Shown here piece by piece: positions 20,051-29,317 of a DNA stretch of 64,000 nucleotides; the first letter of the stretch is position 1, and every line of letters starts with the position of its first letter. The stretch spans positions 1,063,604-1,127,603 of the forward strand of contig NZ_MLJI01000001.1 in NCBI RefSeq assembly GCF_002095535.1. The letters are read 5' to 3'. This stretch comes from Pantoea cypripedii (GTDB lineage Bacteria > Pseudomonadota > Gammaproteobacteria > Enterobacterales > Enterobacteriaceae). The translations under genes and the position numbers were made by a program. The notes beneath the pieces were generated by a model. That model had not been told where the DNA came from and searched no databases. It saw only the letters and a program-made list of their open reading frames with translations.

Positions 20051-20703
20051 TGCAGTTTCACCATCTGCAAGCCGGTTATCAGGGACAAACCGTTACGCCG
20101 ACTATTAATGGCGAGTTGCCTGCTGGCAGTATGACGGCGCTGATTGGCGCAAACGGCAGCGGCAAATCCACCTTATTAAAAACTATCGCCGGTTTGCTGG
20201 CCCCGATAGCAGGCCGTTGCGATCTTGCGGTTTCCCGTAAAGAACTCGGCTGGCTACCACAACGTACCGAGCTGGAGACGCGTTTTCCGATCACCGCTTA
20301 TGAACTGGTGGCGATGGGATGCTGGCCACGCTGTGGTTGGTTCGGTGCGATTAACCGTGCTTTACGCAAAGAAATTGATGCGGCGCTGGATGCGGTACAG
20401 ATGCGAGATTTCGCCGATGCCCAGCCTGCCACCTTGTCCGGCGGCCAGTTGCAGCGGGTACTGTTTGCGCGCCTGATGCTGCAACGCAGCAAGCTGTGGC
20501 TGCTGGATGAACCTTTTAATGGTATCGACAGCCAGACGGTAACCTTGCTGATGTCGATCCTCGAACAGCAGCAGCAGGCGGGCACCACGTTGCTGGTGGT
20601 GTTGCACGATCGCCCGCTGGTGGCACGTTATTTTCAGGATGTGCTGTCGCTCGATGAACCCGAATCCGCCCATGCGCCGTTGTTGCGGAGGGTGGCATCG
20701 TGA
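20047..20703 (+). CDS. Zinc/manganese ABC transporter ATP-binding protein (ZnuC-like)
   Basis: This is the ATPase of a metal-ion ABC importer, with Walker A GANGSGKST, signature LSGGQLQR, Walker B LWLLDEP and the switch His in VVLHDRP. I chose ATG 20047 (MMQFHHLQAGYQG, 218 residues); 20050 is equally possible. A longer frame starting at a TTG lies inside the small upstream ORF. It overlaps the permease gene by 4 bp (GTGA). With a Zur box upstream and zinc-free ribosomal protein genes next door, zinc uptake is the likely job. It is not the standard znuC locus, which lies elsewhere in E. coli. Confidence 0.88.
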   Translation: MMQFHHLQAGYQGQTVTPTINGELPAGSMTALIGANGSGKSTLLKTIAGLLAPIAGRCDLAVSRKELGWLPQRTELETRFPITAYELVAMGCWPRCGWFGAINRALRKEIDAALDAVQMRDFADAQPATLSGGQLQRVLFARLMLQRSKLWLLDEPFNGIDSQTVTLLMSILEQQQQAGTTLLVVLHDRPLVARYFQDVLSLDEPESAHAPLLRRVAS

Positions 20704-21539
20704 CCCTGCTGCAACCTTTTATTGAGTTCGGCTTTATGCGTCGTGCGCTGGTGGCCTGTGTGGCGCTGGCGCTGAGTGCCACGCCGCTGGGCGTTTTCCT
20801 GTCGCTGCGCCGTATGAGCCTGATTGGTGACGCGCTTTCTCACGCCGTGCTGCCAGGTGCGGCTATCGGTTATCTCATTTCCGGGCTATCGCTGGTGGCG
20901 ATGGGGATCGGCGGTTTGATCGCCGGTCTGGCGGTGGCATTGCTCTCCGGCGCGGTCAGTCGCTACACCCCGTTGAAAGAAGATGCCAGCTTTGCCGGTT
21001 TCTATCTTGGTTCTCTGGCGCTGGGTGTCACCCTGGTTTCCCTGCGCGGTTCCAGCGTCGATCTGCTGCATGTGCTGTTTGGATCGCTGCTGGCAGTGGA
21101 CAACGCCGCCATCATGCTGGTGGGGGGCATCGCTGCATTTACCCTGCTGATGCTGGCCCTGATCTATCGCCCTTTAGTCATCGATGCTTTTGACCCCGAT
21201 TTCCTGCGTGCACAGGGCAAGTGGAGTGCGCCGTTAGTACACGGCATTTTTCTCACCCTGGTGGTACTCAATCTGGTGGCGGGATTCCAGGTGCTGGGCA
21301 CGCTGATGTCCGTGGGATTAATGATGCTGCCTGCCGCCAGCGCCCGTTTCTGGAGCCGTCATCTCGCCTGCATGCTGGCCATCGCCATGTTGCTGGCAGT
21401 CATTGCCGCTCTGATCGGCCTGATTTTATCGTGGCACTACTCGCTGCCAGCCGGACCGGCAGTGGTGCTGAGTGCCGCCGGACTCTTTTTACTTTCTATT
21501 TTGACAGGACCATGTGGCGGTTTACTGCGCCGCCGATAA
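20700..21539 (+). CDS. Zinc/manganese ABC transporter permease (ZnuB/ABC-3 family)
   Basis: This is a 279-residue inner-membrane permease of the ABC-3 metal family with about eight hydrophobic segments. Family motifs are visible: GDALSHAVLPGAAIGYL near residues 43-59 and VSLRGSSVDLLHVLFGSLLA in the middle. The GTG start at 20700 overlaps the stop of the ATPase gene, indicating coupled translation. It should pair with the ATPase upstream and the binding protein downstream. Confidence 0.88.
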   Translation: MTLLQPFIEFGFMRRALVACVALALSATPLGVFLSLRRMSLIGDALSHAVLPGAAIGYLISGLSLVAMGIGGLIAGLAVALLSGAVSRYTPLKEDASFAGFYLGSLALGVTLVSLRGSSVDLLHVLFGSLLAVDNAAIMLVGGIAAFTLLMLALIYRPLVIDAFDPDFLRAQGKWSAPLVHGIFLTLVVLNLVAGFQVLGTLMSVGLMMLPAASARFWSRHLACMLAIAMLLAVIAALIGLILSWHYSLPAGPAVVLSAAGLFLLSILTGPCGGLLRRR

Positions 21540-21561
21540 CGAAACCAATAAGGGGATATGT

Positions 21562-22440
21562 ATGAAGAAGTTACCGATTAGCCTGGCGTTGGGTGCCATG
21601 TTGATCAGCCCGCTGGCGCTGGCGAAAACCGTGGATGCGGTGGCGAGTTTTACCGTGCTGGCGGACATCGTTAAACAGGTTGGTGGCGATCACGTTAACG
21701 TGAAGTCGCTGGTCGGGCCGAATGGTGACCCACACACCTTCGAACCGACGCCGCAGGACAGCCAGGCACTGGCGCAGGCGGATGTGGTGTTTGTCAGCGG
21801 TCTGGGCCTGGAAGGCTGGATGGATCGTCTGGTCAGCGCCTCGGGCTATAAAGGTTCGCTGGTGGTGGCATCACAAGGCATCAATACGCGTGAAATGGTT
21901 GATGATGGTAAAACCATCACCGATCCGCACGCGTGGAACAGCATGGCAAATGGCGTAATTTATGCCACCAACGTCATGAATGCCTTGATCAAAGCGGATC
22001 CGGAAGATGCCGCAGCGATTCGCAAGCAGGGTGAGAACTATATCCAGCAATTACAAAAACTGGATAGCTGGGCGAAGACGTCTTTTGCTGCCGTGCCGCA
22101 GAGCAAACGTAAGGTACTGACCAGCCATGATGCGTTTGGCTATTTTGGCCAGCGCTATGGCGTGTCCTTCCTGGCTCCCGTGGGCTTCTCCACCGAAGCG
22201 GAAGCCAGCGCCAGTGATGTGGCATCGATTATCAAACAGCTCAAAGCCGAGCACATCAATACTTACTTTATGGAGAACCAGACTGACCCACGTCTGGTGA
22301 AACAGATTGCCAGCGCGACGGGTGCGAAACCGGGGGGCGAGCTGTATCCGGAAGCCCTGTCGGAAGCCAATGGTCCGGCTGCCAGCTATGAAGCGGCGTT
22401 CAAACATAACGTCAATGTCATGCTGAAAAGTATGAAGTAA
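21562..22440 (+). CDS. Periplasmic zinc/manganese-binding protein (cluster 9 SBP)
   Basis: This is a periplasmic metal-binding protein of cluster A-I (ZnuA/TroA/PsaA type) of 292 residues. I chose ATG 21562 with AAGGGG upstream; the signal peptide MKKLPISLALGAMLISPLAL ends near ALA. Candidate metal ligands are the His in GDPHTFEPT, the His in TDPHAWNS, the His in TSHDAFGYF and an acidic residue near ENQTDPR. It lacks the long His-rich loop of ZnuA, so it may prefer Mn or serve as a simpler Zn receptor. The Zur box at the operon head argues for zinc. Confidence 0.88.
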   Translation: MKKLPISLALGAMLISPLALAKTVDAVASFTVLADIVKQVGGDHVNVKSLVGPNGDPHTFEPTPQDSQALAQADVVFVSGLGLEGWMDRLVSASGYKGSLVVASQGINTREMVDDGKTITDPHAWNSMANGVIYATNVMNALIKADPEDAAAIRKQGENYIQQLQKLDSWAKTSFAAVPQSKRKVLTSHDAFGYFGQRYGVSFLAPVGFSTEAEASASDVASIIKQLKAEHINTYFMENQTDPRLVKQIASATGAKPGGELYPEALSEANGPAASYEAAFKHNVNVMLKSMK

Positions 22441-22441
22441 T

Positions 22442-22471
22442 AAAAAAGGCCGGGGATTACCCCGGCCAATT
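22442..22471. terminator. Bidirectional terminator between metal ABC operon and rpmJ2
   Basis: A perfect GC-rich stem GGCCGGGG / CCCCGGCC has an ATTA loop. On the minus strand it is followed by six T, ending the rpmE2-rpmJ2 transcript. On the plus strand only AATT follows, so forward termination would be weaker. Confidence 0.85.
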
Positions 22472-22484
22472 ATCACGACACATC

Positions 22485-22625
22485 CTAACGTTTCTTCTTC
22501 CTTCCCTGTACCGCTTTAAAGCGCGGATTGGTTTTGCAGATCACATAGATGCGACCTTTACGACGCACGACTTTGCAATCTTTGTGACGGGTCTTCGCTG
22601 ACCGCAATGAACTCAATACCTGCAT
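22485..22625 (-). CDS. rpmJ2: Alternative 50S ribosomal protein L36 (zinc-free, YkgO type)
   Basis: This 46-residue protein reads [20 protein letters not shown] at the start and ends [14 protein letters not shown], matching E. coli YkgO. It has only two Cys (in KDCKVV and VICKTN), so it lacks the complete zinc ribbon of ordinary L36. Such paralogues replace the zinc-binding form when zinc is scarce, freeing zinc for other uses. It follows rpmE2 by 11 bp on the same strand and shares its Zur-controlled promoter. Confidence 0.95.
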   Translation of the reverse strand: MQVLSSLRSAKTRHKDCKVVRRKGRIYVICKTNPRFKAVQGRKKKR

Positions 22626-22636
22626 GATATTCTCCG

Positions 22637-22897
22637 TTATGCCTTACTGCGGCCCAGGAAGCGGCCAAAACGCTGGTTGAAGCGTGCAGCGCTGCCTTCT
22701 TTGGCAAAGTCTTTCTGTTTACCGGTGTAATACACGTGTGATTTCGAAGAGACATCAAGCGTGACGTAGGGCAGCACTTCACCTTCGAACTCGATGGTGC
22801 GTTCGGTTTTGATGGTGGAACCCACTTTGAAATATTCGTTCGCCGTGGTGTCGTGGAACACCACCGGACGGTAATGAGGATGGATATCAGGTTTCAT
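22637..22897 (-). CDS. rpmE2: Alternative 50S ribosomal protein L31 type B (zinc-free, YkgM type)
   Basis: This 86-residue L31 paralogue ([16 protein letters not shown]) has no cysteine, so it cannot hold the zinc of the C+ form. Under zinc starvation it displaces the zinc-loaded L31 from ribosomes. It is the first gene of a two-gene operon with rpmJ2 and has a perfect Zur-type box 20 bp before its start. Size and sequence agree with the YkgM family. Confidence 0.96.
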   Translation of the reverse strand: MKPDIHPHYRPVVFHDTTANEYFKVGSTIKTERTIEFEGEVLPYVTLDVSSKSHVYYTGKQKDFAKEGSAARFNQRFGRFLGRSKA

Positions 22898-22916
22898 AAT
22901 TTCTCGCCTTGTGTAA

Positions 22917-22931
22917 TGTTATAATATAACA
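22917..22931 (-). promoter_or_regulatory. Zur operator upstream of rpmE2-rpmJ2
   Basis: TGTTATAATATAACA is a perfect palindrome about its central base and equals the Zur core found before E. coli ykgM and znuA/znuC. It lies 20 bp upstream of the rpmE2 ATG, in position to cover the promoter. Confidence 0.9.
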
Positions 22932-22965
22932 ATAGTATGAACCTGAGCACGTGACAATGCAACTC

Positions 22966-22987
22966 GTAGCGGCGCGATTTATCGCGC
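22966..22987 (+). repeat. Dispersed REP-like 22-bp palindromic repeat, single copy
   Basis: The repeat reads GTAGCGGCGCGATTTATCGC plus GC. Its inner part GCGCGAT-TT-ATCGCGC is palindromic, and GTAGCG forms an asymmetric head. This lone copy lies between the Zur box of rpmE2 and the acrB terminator. The same unit occurs at four further intergenic sites in the window. Confidence 0.85.
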
Positions 22988-23006
22988 GGGTTTTATCTGA
23001 GGACAT

Positions 23007-23033
23007 AAAAAAAGGCCGCATCAGCGGCCTTTT
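23007..23033 (-). terminator. Terminator of acrAB
   Basis: On the minus strand AAAAGGCCGC, a TGAT loop and GCGGCC are followed by seven T. It lies 20-40 bp beyond the acrB stop. Confidence 0.88.
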
Positions 23034-23048
23034 AAGGAAGAGAAAATC

Positions 23049-26000
23049 TTAGTGGTTGACCGGATGGCCCTGTTCCAGCTCGCTCTTATTCTTGCTGAAA
23101 CGACGGCGTACCACGACGAAGAACACCGGTACGAAGAAGATCGCCAGCGCGGTAGCGGTAACCATCCCGCCCATTACGCCGGTACCTACTGCGTTCTGTG
23201 CACCCGAACCGGCACCGGTACTGATTGCCAGTGGCAGTACGCCGAGGATGAAGGCCAGTGAGGTCATCAGAATCGGACGCAGACGCATACGGGATGCCTC
23301 CAGCGTTGATTCCACCAACCCTTTACCTTCTTTCTCCATCAGATCCTTGGCGAACTCAACGATCAGGATGGCGTTCTTCGCCGACAAACCTATGGTGGTC
23401 AACAGACCTACCACGAAGTAGACGTCATTGCTCAGACCGCGCAGGGTGGTGAACAGCAATGCGCCAACCACACCAAGCGGAACCACCAGCATGACGGAGA
23501 ACGGAATTGACCAGCTCTCATACAAGGCTGCCAGACACAGGAACACCACGATCAGCGAGATAGCGTAGAGGGCCGGAGCCTGGTTACCGGACAGACGTTC
23601 CTGGTAGGACATACCGGTCCAGTCGTAGCCGATACCGGCTGGCAGTTTCGACGCCAGCTGCTCCATCAGGTTCATCGCATCACCTGAGCTTTTTCCTGGT
23701 GCTGCCTGGCCGAGGATTTCCATCGATGGCAGACCGTTGTAACGCTCCAGACGCGGCGAACCATATTGCCACTTCGCACTGGAGAAGGCTCCGAACGACA
23801 CCATCTCACCGGCGCTGTTGCGCACATACCATTTGCTGACGTCATCCGGCAGCATACGGGCATTCGCCTGTCCCATCACGTACACCTTCTTCACACGACC
23901 ACGGTCGATGAAGTCGTTGACGTAAGAACCACCCCAGGCGGCACCCAGTGAGGTGTTGATGTCAGACAGCGACACACCCAGTGCTGAGGCTTTTTCCTGA
24001 TCAATAATCAGTTTGAACTGTGGCGTATCTTCCAGACCGTTAGGACGCACACCCACCAGGGTATCCGGGTGCTGTGCAATCATGCCGAACAACTGGTTAC
24101 GCGCTTCAGTCAGTTTTTCATGACCCAGGTTCCCCTGGTCGATCAGCTCAAAGTCAAAACCGGTGGCGTTACCCAGTTCGATAATCGCTGGCAGGTTGAA
24201 CGGAATAACCATCGCATCTTTGATGGCACCGAGCGCACGCATGGCACGGCCTGCCAACGCGGGTACTTTCAGGTCTGCGCTGCCACGCTCATCCCACGGC
24301 TTGAGGCTGACGAAGGCGATACCGGTGTTCTGTCCACGTCCGGCAAAACCGAAGCCGTTAACGGTGAATACCGAGTTCACACTGTCTTTCTCTTTGGTCA
24401 GGAAGTAATCCGTCACCTGATCCAACACTTTCTGGGTGCGTTCCTGCGTCGCACCGGCTGGCAATTGCGCCTGAGCCAGCAGCAGCCCCTGGTCCTCTTC
24501 CGGCAGGAACGAGGTGGGTAAGCGCAGGAACAGGTAGGCCATACCGATCACGATGAGCAGGTAAAGCACCAGATAACGGCCGGTGCTGCGCACGATATGG
24601 CCGACGCTATCAACGTAGTGATGGGTGCTCTTATCAAACATACGGTTAAACCAGCCAAAGAAGCCGGTGGTTTTGCCGTGGCTGCCTTTCTCAACCGGTT
24701 TCAGCATGGTGGAGCACAGTGCTGGCGTCAGAATCAACGCCACCAGCACCGACAACGCCATAGCGGAAACGATGGTGATGGAGAACTGGCGATAGATAAC
24801 CCCGGTCGATCCGCCGAAGAAGGCCATCGGGATAAATACCGCCGAGAGCACCAGCGCGATACCGACCAGTGCGCCCTGAATCTGCTCCATCGAACGTTTG
24901 GTGGCCTCTTTCGGCGGCAGACCTTCTTCTGCCATCACACGCTCAACGTTCTCTACCACCACGATGGCGTCATCCACCAACAGGCCGATGGCGAGCACCA
25001 TCCCGAACATGGTGAGCGTGTTTATCGAGTAGCCACAAGCGGCAATGATTGCAAAAGTCCCCAGCAGCACCACCGGTACGGCAATGGTCGGGATCAGCGT
25101 GGCACGGAAGTTCTGCAGGAACAGATACATCACCAGGAACACCAGCACGATCGCTTCGAACAGGGTTTTCACCACTTCGAAGATGGAGATTTTAACGAAC
25201 GGTGTGGTGTCATACGGATACACCACTTTCATTCCCGATGGGAAGAAAGGTTGCAGTTTCGCTAATTCGGCTTTTACCGCAGCGGCGGTGTCCAGGGCGT
25301 TGGCACCGGTTGCCAGCTTGATACCGATACCGGAGGCCGGTTTGCCGTTATAACGTGCGATGATGTCGTAGTTTTCACCACCCAATTCGATCTTCGCGAC
25401 GTCACGCAGGCGCACCTGGGAACCGTCGGTGTTCACCTTCAGCAGGATATTGCCGAACTCTTCGGTCGAGGTCAGACGGGTCTGCGCAATGATCGAAGCG
25501 TTTAATTGCTGGCCCGGAACCGGTGGCGTACCACCTAACTGACCGGCTGCCACCTGGGTGTTCTGCGTGCCAAGCGCGCTGATCACATCCACTGGCGTCA
25601 GCTGGAAGTTGTTGAGTTTGTGTGGGTCCAGCCAGATACGCATTGCATACTGCGCACCAAACACCTGAGTATCACCAACACCCGGGGTACGGCTGATCGG
25701 GTCTTTGATATTCGAGGCGACGTAGTCCGAGATATCGTTCTGCGTCATGTTCGGATCGTCACTGACGAAACCGGCCACCATCAGGAAGCTGCTGGAGGAT
25801 TTTTTAACCTGAATCCCCTGTTGCTGTACTTCCTGTGGCAGCAGCGGCATTGCCAGCTGCAATTTATTCTGTACCTGAACCTGCGCGATATCCGCATCGG
25901 TCCCGGACTGGAAGGTAATGGTCAGGGTGAGGGTACCGGACGAGTCACTGCTCGAGGACATATACATCAGCCCGTCGATACCGTTCATATTTTGCTCGAT

Positions 26001-26192
26001 GACCTGGGTCACCGAATCCTGCAGCGTTTTCGCATCAGCACCCGGGTAGGTAGCCTGGATCTCAATCGCTGGCGGAGCAACATTGGGGTATTGCTCGATC
26101 GGCAGACTGATAATCGATAGCGCACCTGCCAGCATGATGATGATGGCGATTACCCACGCAAAAATGGGGCGATCGATAAAAAACTTAGCCAT
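23049..26192 (-). CDS. acrB: RND multidrug efflux pump inner-membrane subunit AcrB
   Basis: AcrB is the proton-driven trimeric transporter of the AcrAB-TolC tripartite efflux system for drugs, dyes and bile salts. The 1047-residue protein has the RND layout: TM1 ([19 protein letters not shown]), a large porter/docking loop, TM2-7, a second loop and TM8-12. The proton-relay Asp pair is in [17 protein letters not shown], and the Lys partner is in [15 protein letters not shown]. It follows acrA by 17 bp on the same strand. Regulation is through the acrA promoter and AcrR. Confidence 0.98.
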   Translation of the reverse strand: MAKFFIDRPIFAWVIAIIIMLAGALSIISLPIEQYPNVAPPAIEIQATYPGADAKTLQDSVTQVIEQNMNGIDGLMYMSSSSDSSGTLTLTITFQSGTDADIAQVQVQNKLQLAMPLLPQEVQQQGIQVKKSSSSFLMVAGFVSDDPNMTQNDISDYVASNIKDPISRTPGVGDTQVFGAQYAMRIWLDPHKLNNFQLTPVDVISALGTQNTQVAAGQLGGTPPVPGQQLNASIIAQTRLTSTEEFGNILLKVNTDGSQVRLRDVAKIELGGENYDIIARYNGKPASGIGIKLATGANALDTAAAVKAELAKLQPFFPSGMKVVYPYDTTPFVKISIFEVVKTLFEAIVLVFLVMYLFLQNFRATLIPTIAVPVVLLGTFAIIAACGYSINTLTMFGMVLAIGLLVDDAIVVVENVERVMAEEGLPPKEATKRSMEQIQGALVGIALVLSAVFIPMAFFGGSTGVIYRQFSITIVSAMALSVLVALILTPALCSTMLKPVEKGSHGKTTGFFGWFNRMFDKSTHHYVDSVGHIVRSTGRYLVLYLLIVIGMAYLFLRLPTSFLPEEDQGLLLAQAQLPAGATQERTQKVLDQVTDYFLTKEKDSVNSVFTVNGFGFAGRGQNTGIAFVSLKPWDERGSADLKVPALAGRAMRALGAIKDAMVIPFNLPAIIELGNATGFDFELIDQGNLGHEKLTEARNQLFGMIAQHPDTLVGVRPNGLEDTPQFKLIIDQEKASALGVSLSDINTSLGAAWGGSYVNDFIDRGRVKKVYVMGQANARMLPDDVSKWYVRNSAGEMVSFGAFSSAKWQYGSPRLERYNGLPSMEILGQAAPGKSSGDAMNLMEQLASKLPAGIGYDWTGMSYQERLSGNQAPALYAISLIVVFLCLAALYESWSIPFSVMLVVPLGVVGALLFTTLRGLSNDVYFVVGLLTTIGLSAKNAILIVEFAKDLMEKEGKGLVESTLEASRMRLRPILMTSLAFILGVLPLAISTGAGSGAQNAVGTGVMGGMVTATALAIFFVPVFFVVVRRRFSKNKSELEQGHPVNH

Positions 26193-26209
26193 GTATTAAC
26201 GGCTCCTGT

Positions 26210-27406
26210 TTATGAAGACGATTTCTGAGACTGCGCCTGAGATTCGGGTGCTGCTTTGGTATCGTCTGACACTTCTTGTGGTGTTACCTGCGCACCCGGT
26301 TTGGCACGTTGCAGGCCGACGGTGATCACACGATCGCCCGCTTTCAGCCCTTCAGTGACCAGCCACTTATCGCCAATGGCCTGGCTGGCTGTCAGGTTAC
26401 GCATTTCAACTTTATTGTCGGCACCGACCACCATGGCTGTGGCCTGACCGGTTGGTGTACGCGTTACCGCCTGCTGAGGTACCAGCAGTGCTGACGGGTT
26501 GGTACCTTCATCCAGACGCGCACGGACAAACATACCTGGCAGCAGGCGGTGGTCCGGGTTCGGGAAGACGGCACGCAGAGTGATAGAGCCAGTGGTTTCA
26601 TCAACCGTCACATCCGAGAATTCCAGGGTGCCGGTCTGCGCGTAGGTGCTGCCGTTTTGCATCAGCAGGGCGACATTGGCTTTGCCATCGTTCTGCTTCA
26701 GCTGACCGGATTCCAGCTCTGCGCGCAAACGCAGGAAGTCTTCACTGGATTGAGTCACGTCGACATACATCGGATCGAGCTGCTGCACGGTGGCGAGTGC
26801 GGTGGTTTGCGCATTGGAGACCAATGCCCCTTCCGTCACGGAAGATTTACCAATGCGGCCGCTGATAGGCGAGGTCACTTTGGTATAGGCGAGGTTAATA
26901 CGCGCGCTTTCCACATTTGCCTGTGCGGCCTGAACGGCGGCGGCATTCTGTGCAGCGGTGGCGACGGCGGTGTCATAATCCTGCTGGCTGATGTACTTCG
27001 TTCCCAGCAGCGGTTTGTAACGTTTTACCGTCAAATCGGCGATACGGGCATTGGCCTGGGCCTCAGCCAGCGCGCCTTTGGCGTTATCGTAGGTGGCCTG
27101 ATAGGTTGCCGGATCGATCTGATACAGGGAAACCCCGGCCTTCACGTCACTGCCTTCGACAAAATTACGCTTCAGAATGATTCCCGAGACCTGAGGACGA
27201 ACTTCCGCTACCCGGAAAGCCGAGGTACGACCTGGCAGTTCTGTAGAGATGGTCAGTGGCTCGTTTTTTAACGTCACAACACCCACTTCTGGGGGCTGCT
27301 GCTGGGCGGCTTGTTGGGATTTATTATCATCACATCCTGTTAACACAAAGCTGCCTGAAAGCATCAGGACGGCCGCCAGAGGGGCTAATCCTCTGTTTTT
27401 ATTCAT
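26210..27406 (-). CDS. acrA: Membrane fusion lipoprotein AcrA
   Basis: AcrA is the periplasmic adaptor joining AcrB to TolC. I chose the ATG at 27406 (MNKNRGLAPLAAVL, 398 residues, close to E. coli); a longer frame runs into the promoter. The lipobox LTGC places the lipidated cysteine at residue 25, as in E. coli. The lipoyl halves, the alpha-helical hairpin (about 100-170, NAKGALAEAQANARIADLTV) and beta-barrel regions are recognisable. A Ser/Gln-rich tail ends the protein. Confidence 0.97.
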   Translation of the reverse strand: MNKNRGLAPLAAVLMLSGSFVLTGCDDNKSQQAAQQQPPEVGVVTLKNEPLTISTELPGRTSAFRVAEVRPQVSGIILKRNFVEGSDVKAGVSLYQIDPATYQATYDNAKGALAEAQANARIADLTVKRYKPLLGTKYISQQDYDTAVATAAQNAAAVQAAQANVESARINLAYTKVTSPISGRIGKSSVTEGALVSNAQTTALATVQQLDPMYVDVTQSSEDFLRLRAELESGQLKQNDGKANVALLMQNGSTYAQTGTLEFSDVTVDETTGSITLRAVFPNPDHRLLPGMFVRARLDEGTNPSALLVPQQAVTRTPTGQATAMVVGADNKVEMRNLTASQAIGDKWLVTEGLKAGDRVITVGLQRAKPGAQVTPQEVSDDTKAAPESQAQSQKSSS

Positions 27407-27495
27407 AAATAAACCTCGAATGTCCGATATCAAATGATCAATGGATCACAAACCGATAAACCCATTGCTGCGTTAAAACACGGGTCGTGCTATGG

Positions 27496-27519
27496 TACAT
27501 ACATTCACAAATGTATGTA
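27496..27519. promoter_or_regulatory. AcrR operator in the acrA-acrR intergenic region
   Basis: A 24-bp inverted repeat has arms TACATACATT and AATGTATGTA separated by CACA. Read from the other strand it is identical to the characterised E. coli AcrR operator. It lies 30 bp before the acrR start and 90 bp before acrA, so one site can control both directions. Confidence 0.93.
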
Positions 27520-27548
27520 AACTTGCCAGTTTGTAAAAAAAGTCCTCT

Positions 27549-28187
27549 ATGGCACGAAAAACCAAAGCGCAAGCGCTTGAAACACGTAATCAAATTCTCG
27601 ATGCCGCGTTAGCACACTTCTCTGAACACGGTGTTGCTGCTACTTCACTGACGGATATCGCAACGGCTGCCGGCGTCACGCGGGGAGCCATCTACTGGCA
27701 TTTCAAGAATAAAGCCGATCTGTTACATGAAATCTGGCTACAGTGTGACGCTGGGCTTGACGATGTGGAACTTGAGTATCAAACAAAATACCCCGGCGAT
27801 CCACTCTCTGTTGTACGTTCGATGTTGATCTATATCCTTGACGCCACTGCAAAGGATCCACAAAGACGCGCATTGATGGAGATCATTTTTCATAAATGCG
27901 AATTTGTCGGCGAAATGGCGACCCTGCAGAAGATGCAGCAAAGCTTATTGTTGGAATGTTACGACAGAATAGAAGATGTACTGCGTTTATGCATTGATGC
28001 GGGCCAGTTACCCGCCAGCCTTAATACACGCCAGGCGGCATTAATTATGCGCGCCAATATTAATGGGCTGATGGAAAGCTGGTTATTTAACCCGGAAAGC
28101 TTCGACCTGGCGGCGGAAGCGCCGTGTCTGGTGGATGCATTGCTTGATATGCTGAAATTTAGCCCTACGCTGGCCATGTCACGTTAA
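27549..28187 (+). CDS. acrR: TetR-family repressor AcrR
   Basis: AcrR represses acrAB and itself, and is released when it binds drugs. The 212-residue protein has the TetR helix-turn-helix ([23 protein letters not shown], about residues 32-54) and a C-terminal ligand domain. It is divergent from acrA across a region holding its operator. The reading frame is intact, so no loss-of-function allele is evident. In E. coli mscK follows; here a REP-like pair and rsmS do. Confidence 0.97.
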   Translation: MARKTKAQALETRNQILDAALAHFSEHGVAATSLTDIATAAGVTRGAIYWHFKNKADLLHEIWLQCDAGLDDVELEYQTKYPGDPLSVVRSMLIYILDATAKDPQRRALMEIIFHKCEFVGEMATLQKMQQSLLLECYDRIEDVLRLCIDAGQLPASLNTRQAALIMRANINGLMESWLFNPESFDLAAEAPCLVDALLDMLKFSPTLAMSR

Positions 28188-28210
28188 TTTTCAATGCGTT
28201 GAGTGGATTC

Positions 28211-28278
28211 GTAGCGGCGCGATTTATCGCGCAACAGCAGCATCGTGCTAACGGATGCGCGATAAATCGCGCCGCTAC
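28211..28278. repeat. REP-like inverted pair between acrR and rsmS
   Basis: Two perfect copies of the 22-bp unit face each other: forward at 28211-28232 and inverted at 28257-28278, with 24 bp between. Together they can fold into a long hairpin. The inverted copy overlaps the 3' end of rsmS and supplies its stop codon. The layout resembles BIME-type paired REPs. Confidence 0.88.
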
Positions 28279-28442
28279 AGATGTTGCTGGTCGGGGTTCT
28301 CAGCCGCGTTTTTCTGTTCATAATCGCGCTGGACAATCGCCAGCGCCGCCAGCACCGTGGCGGCAGGGATGCGGTTCTCCTCCAGCAGCTGAATTAAATC
28401 CACCGCCAGTTTGATCTCGTCTGATGCAGTTTCCAGGGACAT
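28275..28442 (-). CDS. rsmS: Pleiotropic regulatory protein RsmS (YbaM)
   Basis: This 55-residue protein ([20 protein letters not shown]) matches E. coli YbaM/RsmS, which affects secondary metabolism and virulence in Pectobacterium by an unknown mechanism. It has a conserved helical core [20 protein letters not shown]. The last codons, CAT CTG TAG, run into the REP-like repeat, which contributes the TAG stop. The C-terminal tail ([11 protein letters not shown]) is thus partly shaped by the repeat. It lies 8 bp after the GlsB-like gene on the same strand. Confidence 0.88.
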   Translation of the reverse strand: MSLETASDEIKLAVDLIQLLEENRIPAATVLAALAIVQRDYEQKNAAENPDQQHL

Positions 28443-28450
28443 CTTTGCTC

Positions 28451-28696
28451 CTAAATACGTAATTTCGCCACCACCAGCAACATCAGCAAGGCACCTGCCA
28501 GTGCCATGCCGACGGTGGGCAGGCTCAGGGTCACCATATCACCGGCGTTAAAATAACTCGCGATATAACCGCCGATCAGCGCACCGATCACCGTCAGTAC
28601 CAGCGTAACGAAAAATCCGCCGGGCCGTCCGGGAAAAATCACCCGCTTTAACCAGCCGACAGCAATACCTGTCAGAATCCAGGTGATAAAGGCCAT
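28451..28696 (-). CDS. GlsB/YeaQ/YmgE-family membrane protein
   Basis: This is a small 81-residue integral membrane protein with three hydrophobic segments and glycine-rich turns ([20 protein letters not shown]). It belongs to the transglycosylase-associated protein family (YeaQ/YmgE/GlsB), whose members often appear in stress regulons; the biochemical role is unknown. It is inserted between priC and rsmS, which are adjacent in E. coli. AAGGAG lies upstream of its ATG. Confidence 0.9.
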   Translation of the reverse strand: MAFITWILTGIAVGWLKRVIFPGRPGGFFVTLVLTVIGALIGGYIASYFNAGDMVTLSLPTVGMALAGALLMLLVVAKLRI

Positions 28697-28747
28697 GCGT
28701 AACTCCTTCTGTCAGAAGAGAAGAGTATAGAAGAAAGGGCGATGGGC

Positions 28748-29260
28748 TCACCGTGCGGAAAATTGCAGTTCCAGCTTGTGTATCGCCTGACGGCAGCGGC
28801 CAAGGCGAACTTTTAGCTGCTCCACTTCGCGAATCAACTGCTGTTGGATACTCAGCGTCTCGGCGCGTTGCAGATGCTGCTCGCGTTCGGCAATCATTGC
28901 CAGCAAACGGGTTTCATAGCCGCGATACTCTTCGCGTTTTTGCTGTCTGCTATCACCCCGCGGGCGTTCGCGCGCCACGCGCAGCTGCTGGCTCTGGCAC
29001 TCGCGTTGCAGGGCGGCAATCTGATCCAAGACCTTATCGGCCAGCCACTGGCGACGTGCCACATCGGTATCCGCGGCGGTGAGCTGCGCGATATTGTGTT
29101 CCAGCTCCCGTAAATAATCGGCCAGTCGCGTTCCCTTGCAGTGAAATAACTGGGCGTCAAAGCGTGGCTGACGGCAGCTGCCATCCGGCTGCTGAGCAAT
29201 TTGCTGACGGAGCAGATCGAGGGTGGATTGCAGGCGTTGCTGGGGTTGCGGTAGGGGCAT
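28748..29260 (-). CDS. priC: Primosomal replication protein N'' (PriC)
   Basis: PriC helps reload the replicative helicase DnaB at stalled forks through PriA-independent restart. The 170-residue protein starts at ATG 29260 (MPLPQPQQRLQSTLDLLRQQ); a longer frame overlaps the divergent ybaN promoter region. It is rich in Arg and Gln and mostly helical, with the family C-terminus EVEQLKVRLGRCRQAIHKLE. Sequence similarity to E. coli PriC is modest, but order and length fit. Confidence 0.88.
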   Translation of the reverse strand: MPLPQPQQRLQSTLDLLRQQIAQQPDGSCRQPRFDAQLFHCKGTRLADYLRELEHNIAQLTAADTDVARRQWLADKVLDQIAALQRECQSQQLRVARERPRGDSRQQKREEYRGYETRLLAMIAEREQHLQRAETLSIQQQLIREVEQLKVRLGRCRQAIHKLELQFSAR

Positions 29261-29317
29261 CACTCTTTTCCCGACTGTGTTAACGTAGCGCGGTATCGAT
29301 TTTATCAGGCATCGGGC

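Noticed and set aside
24597..25265. Plus-strand ORF of 222 codons inside acrB
   Set aside because: Antisense shadow of acrB; His/Arg/Gln-rich with no support.
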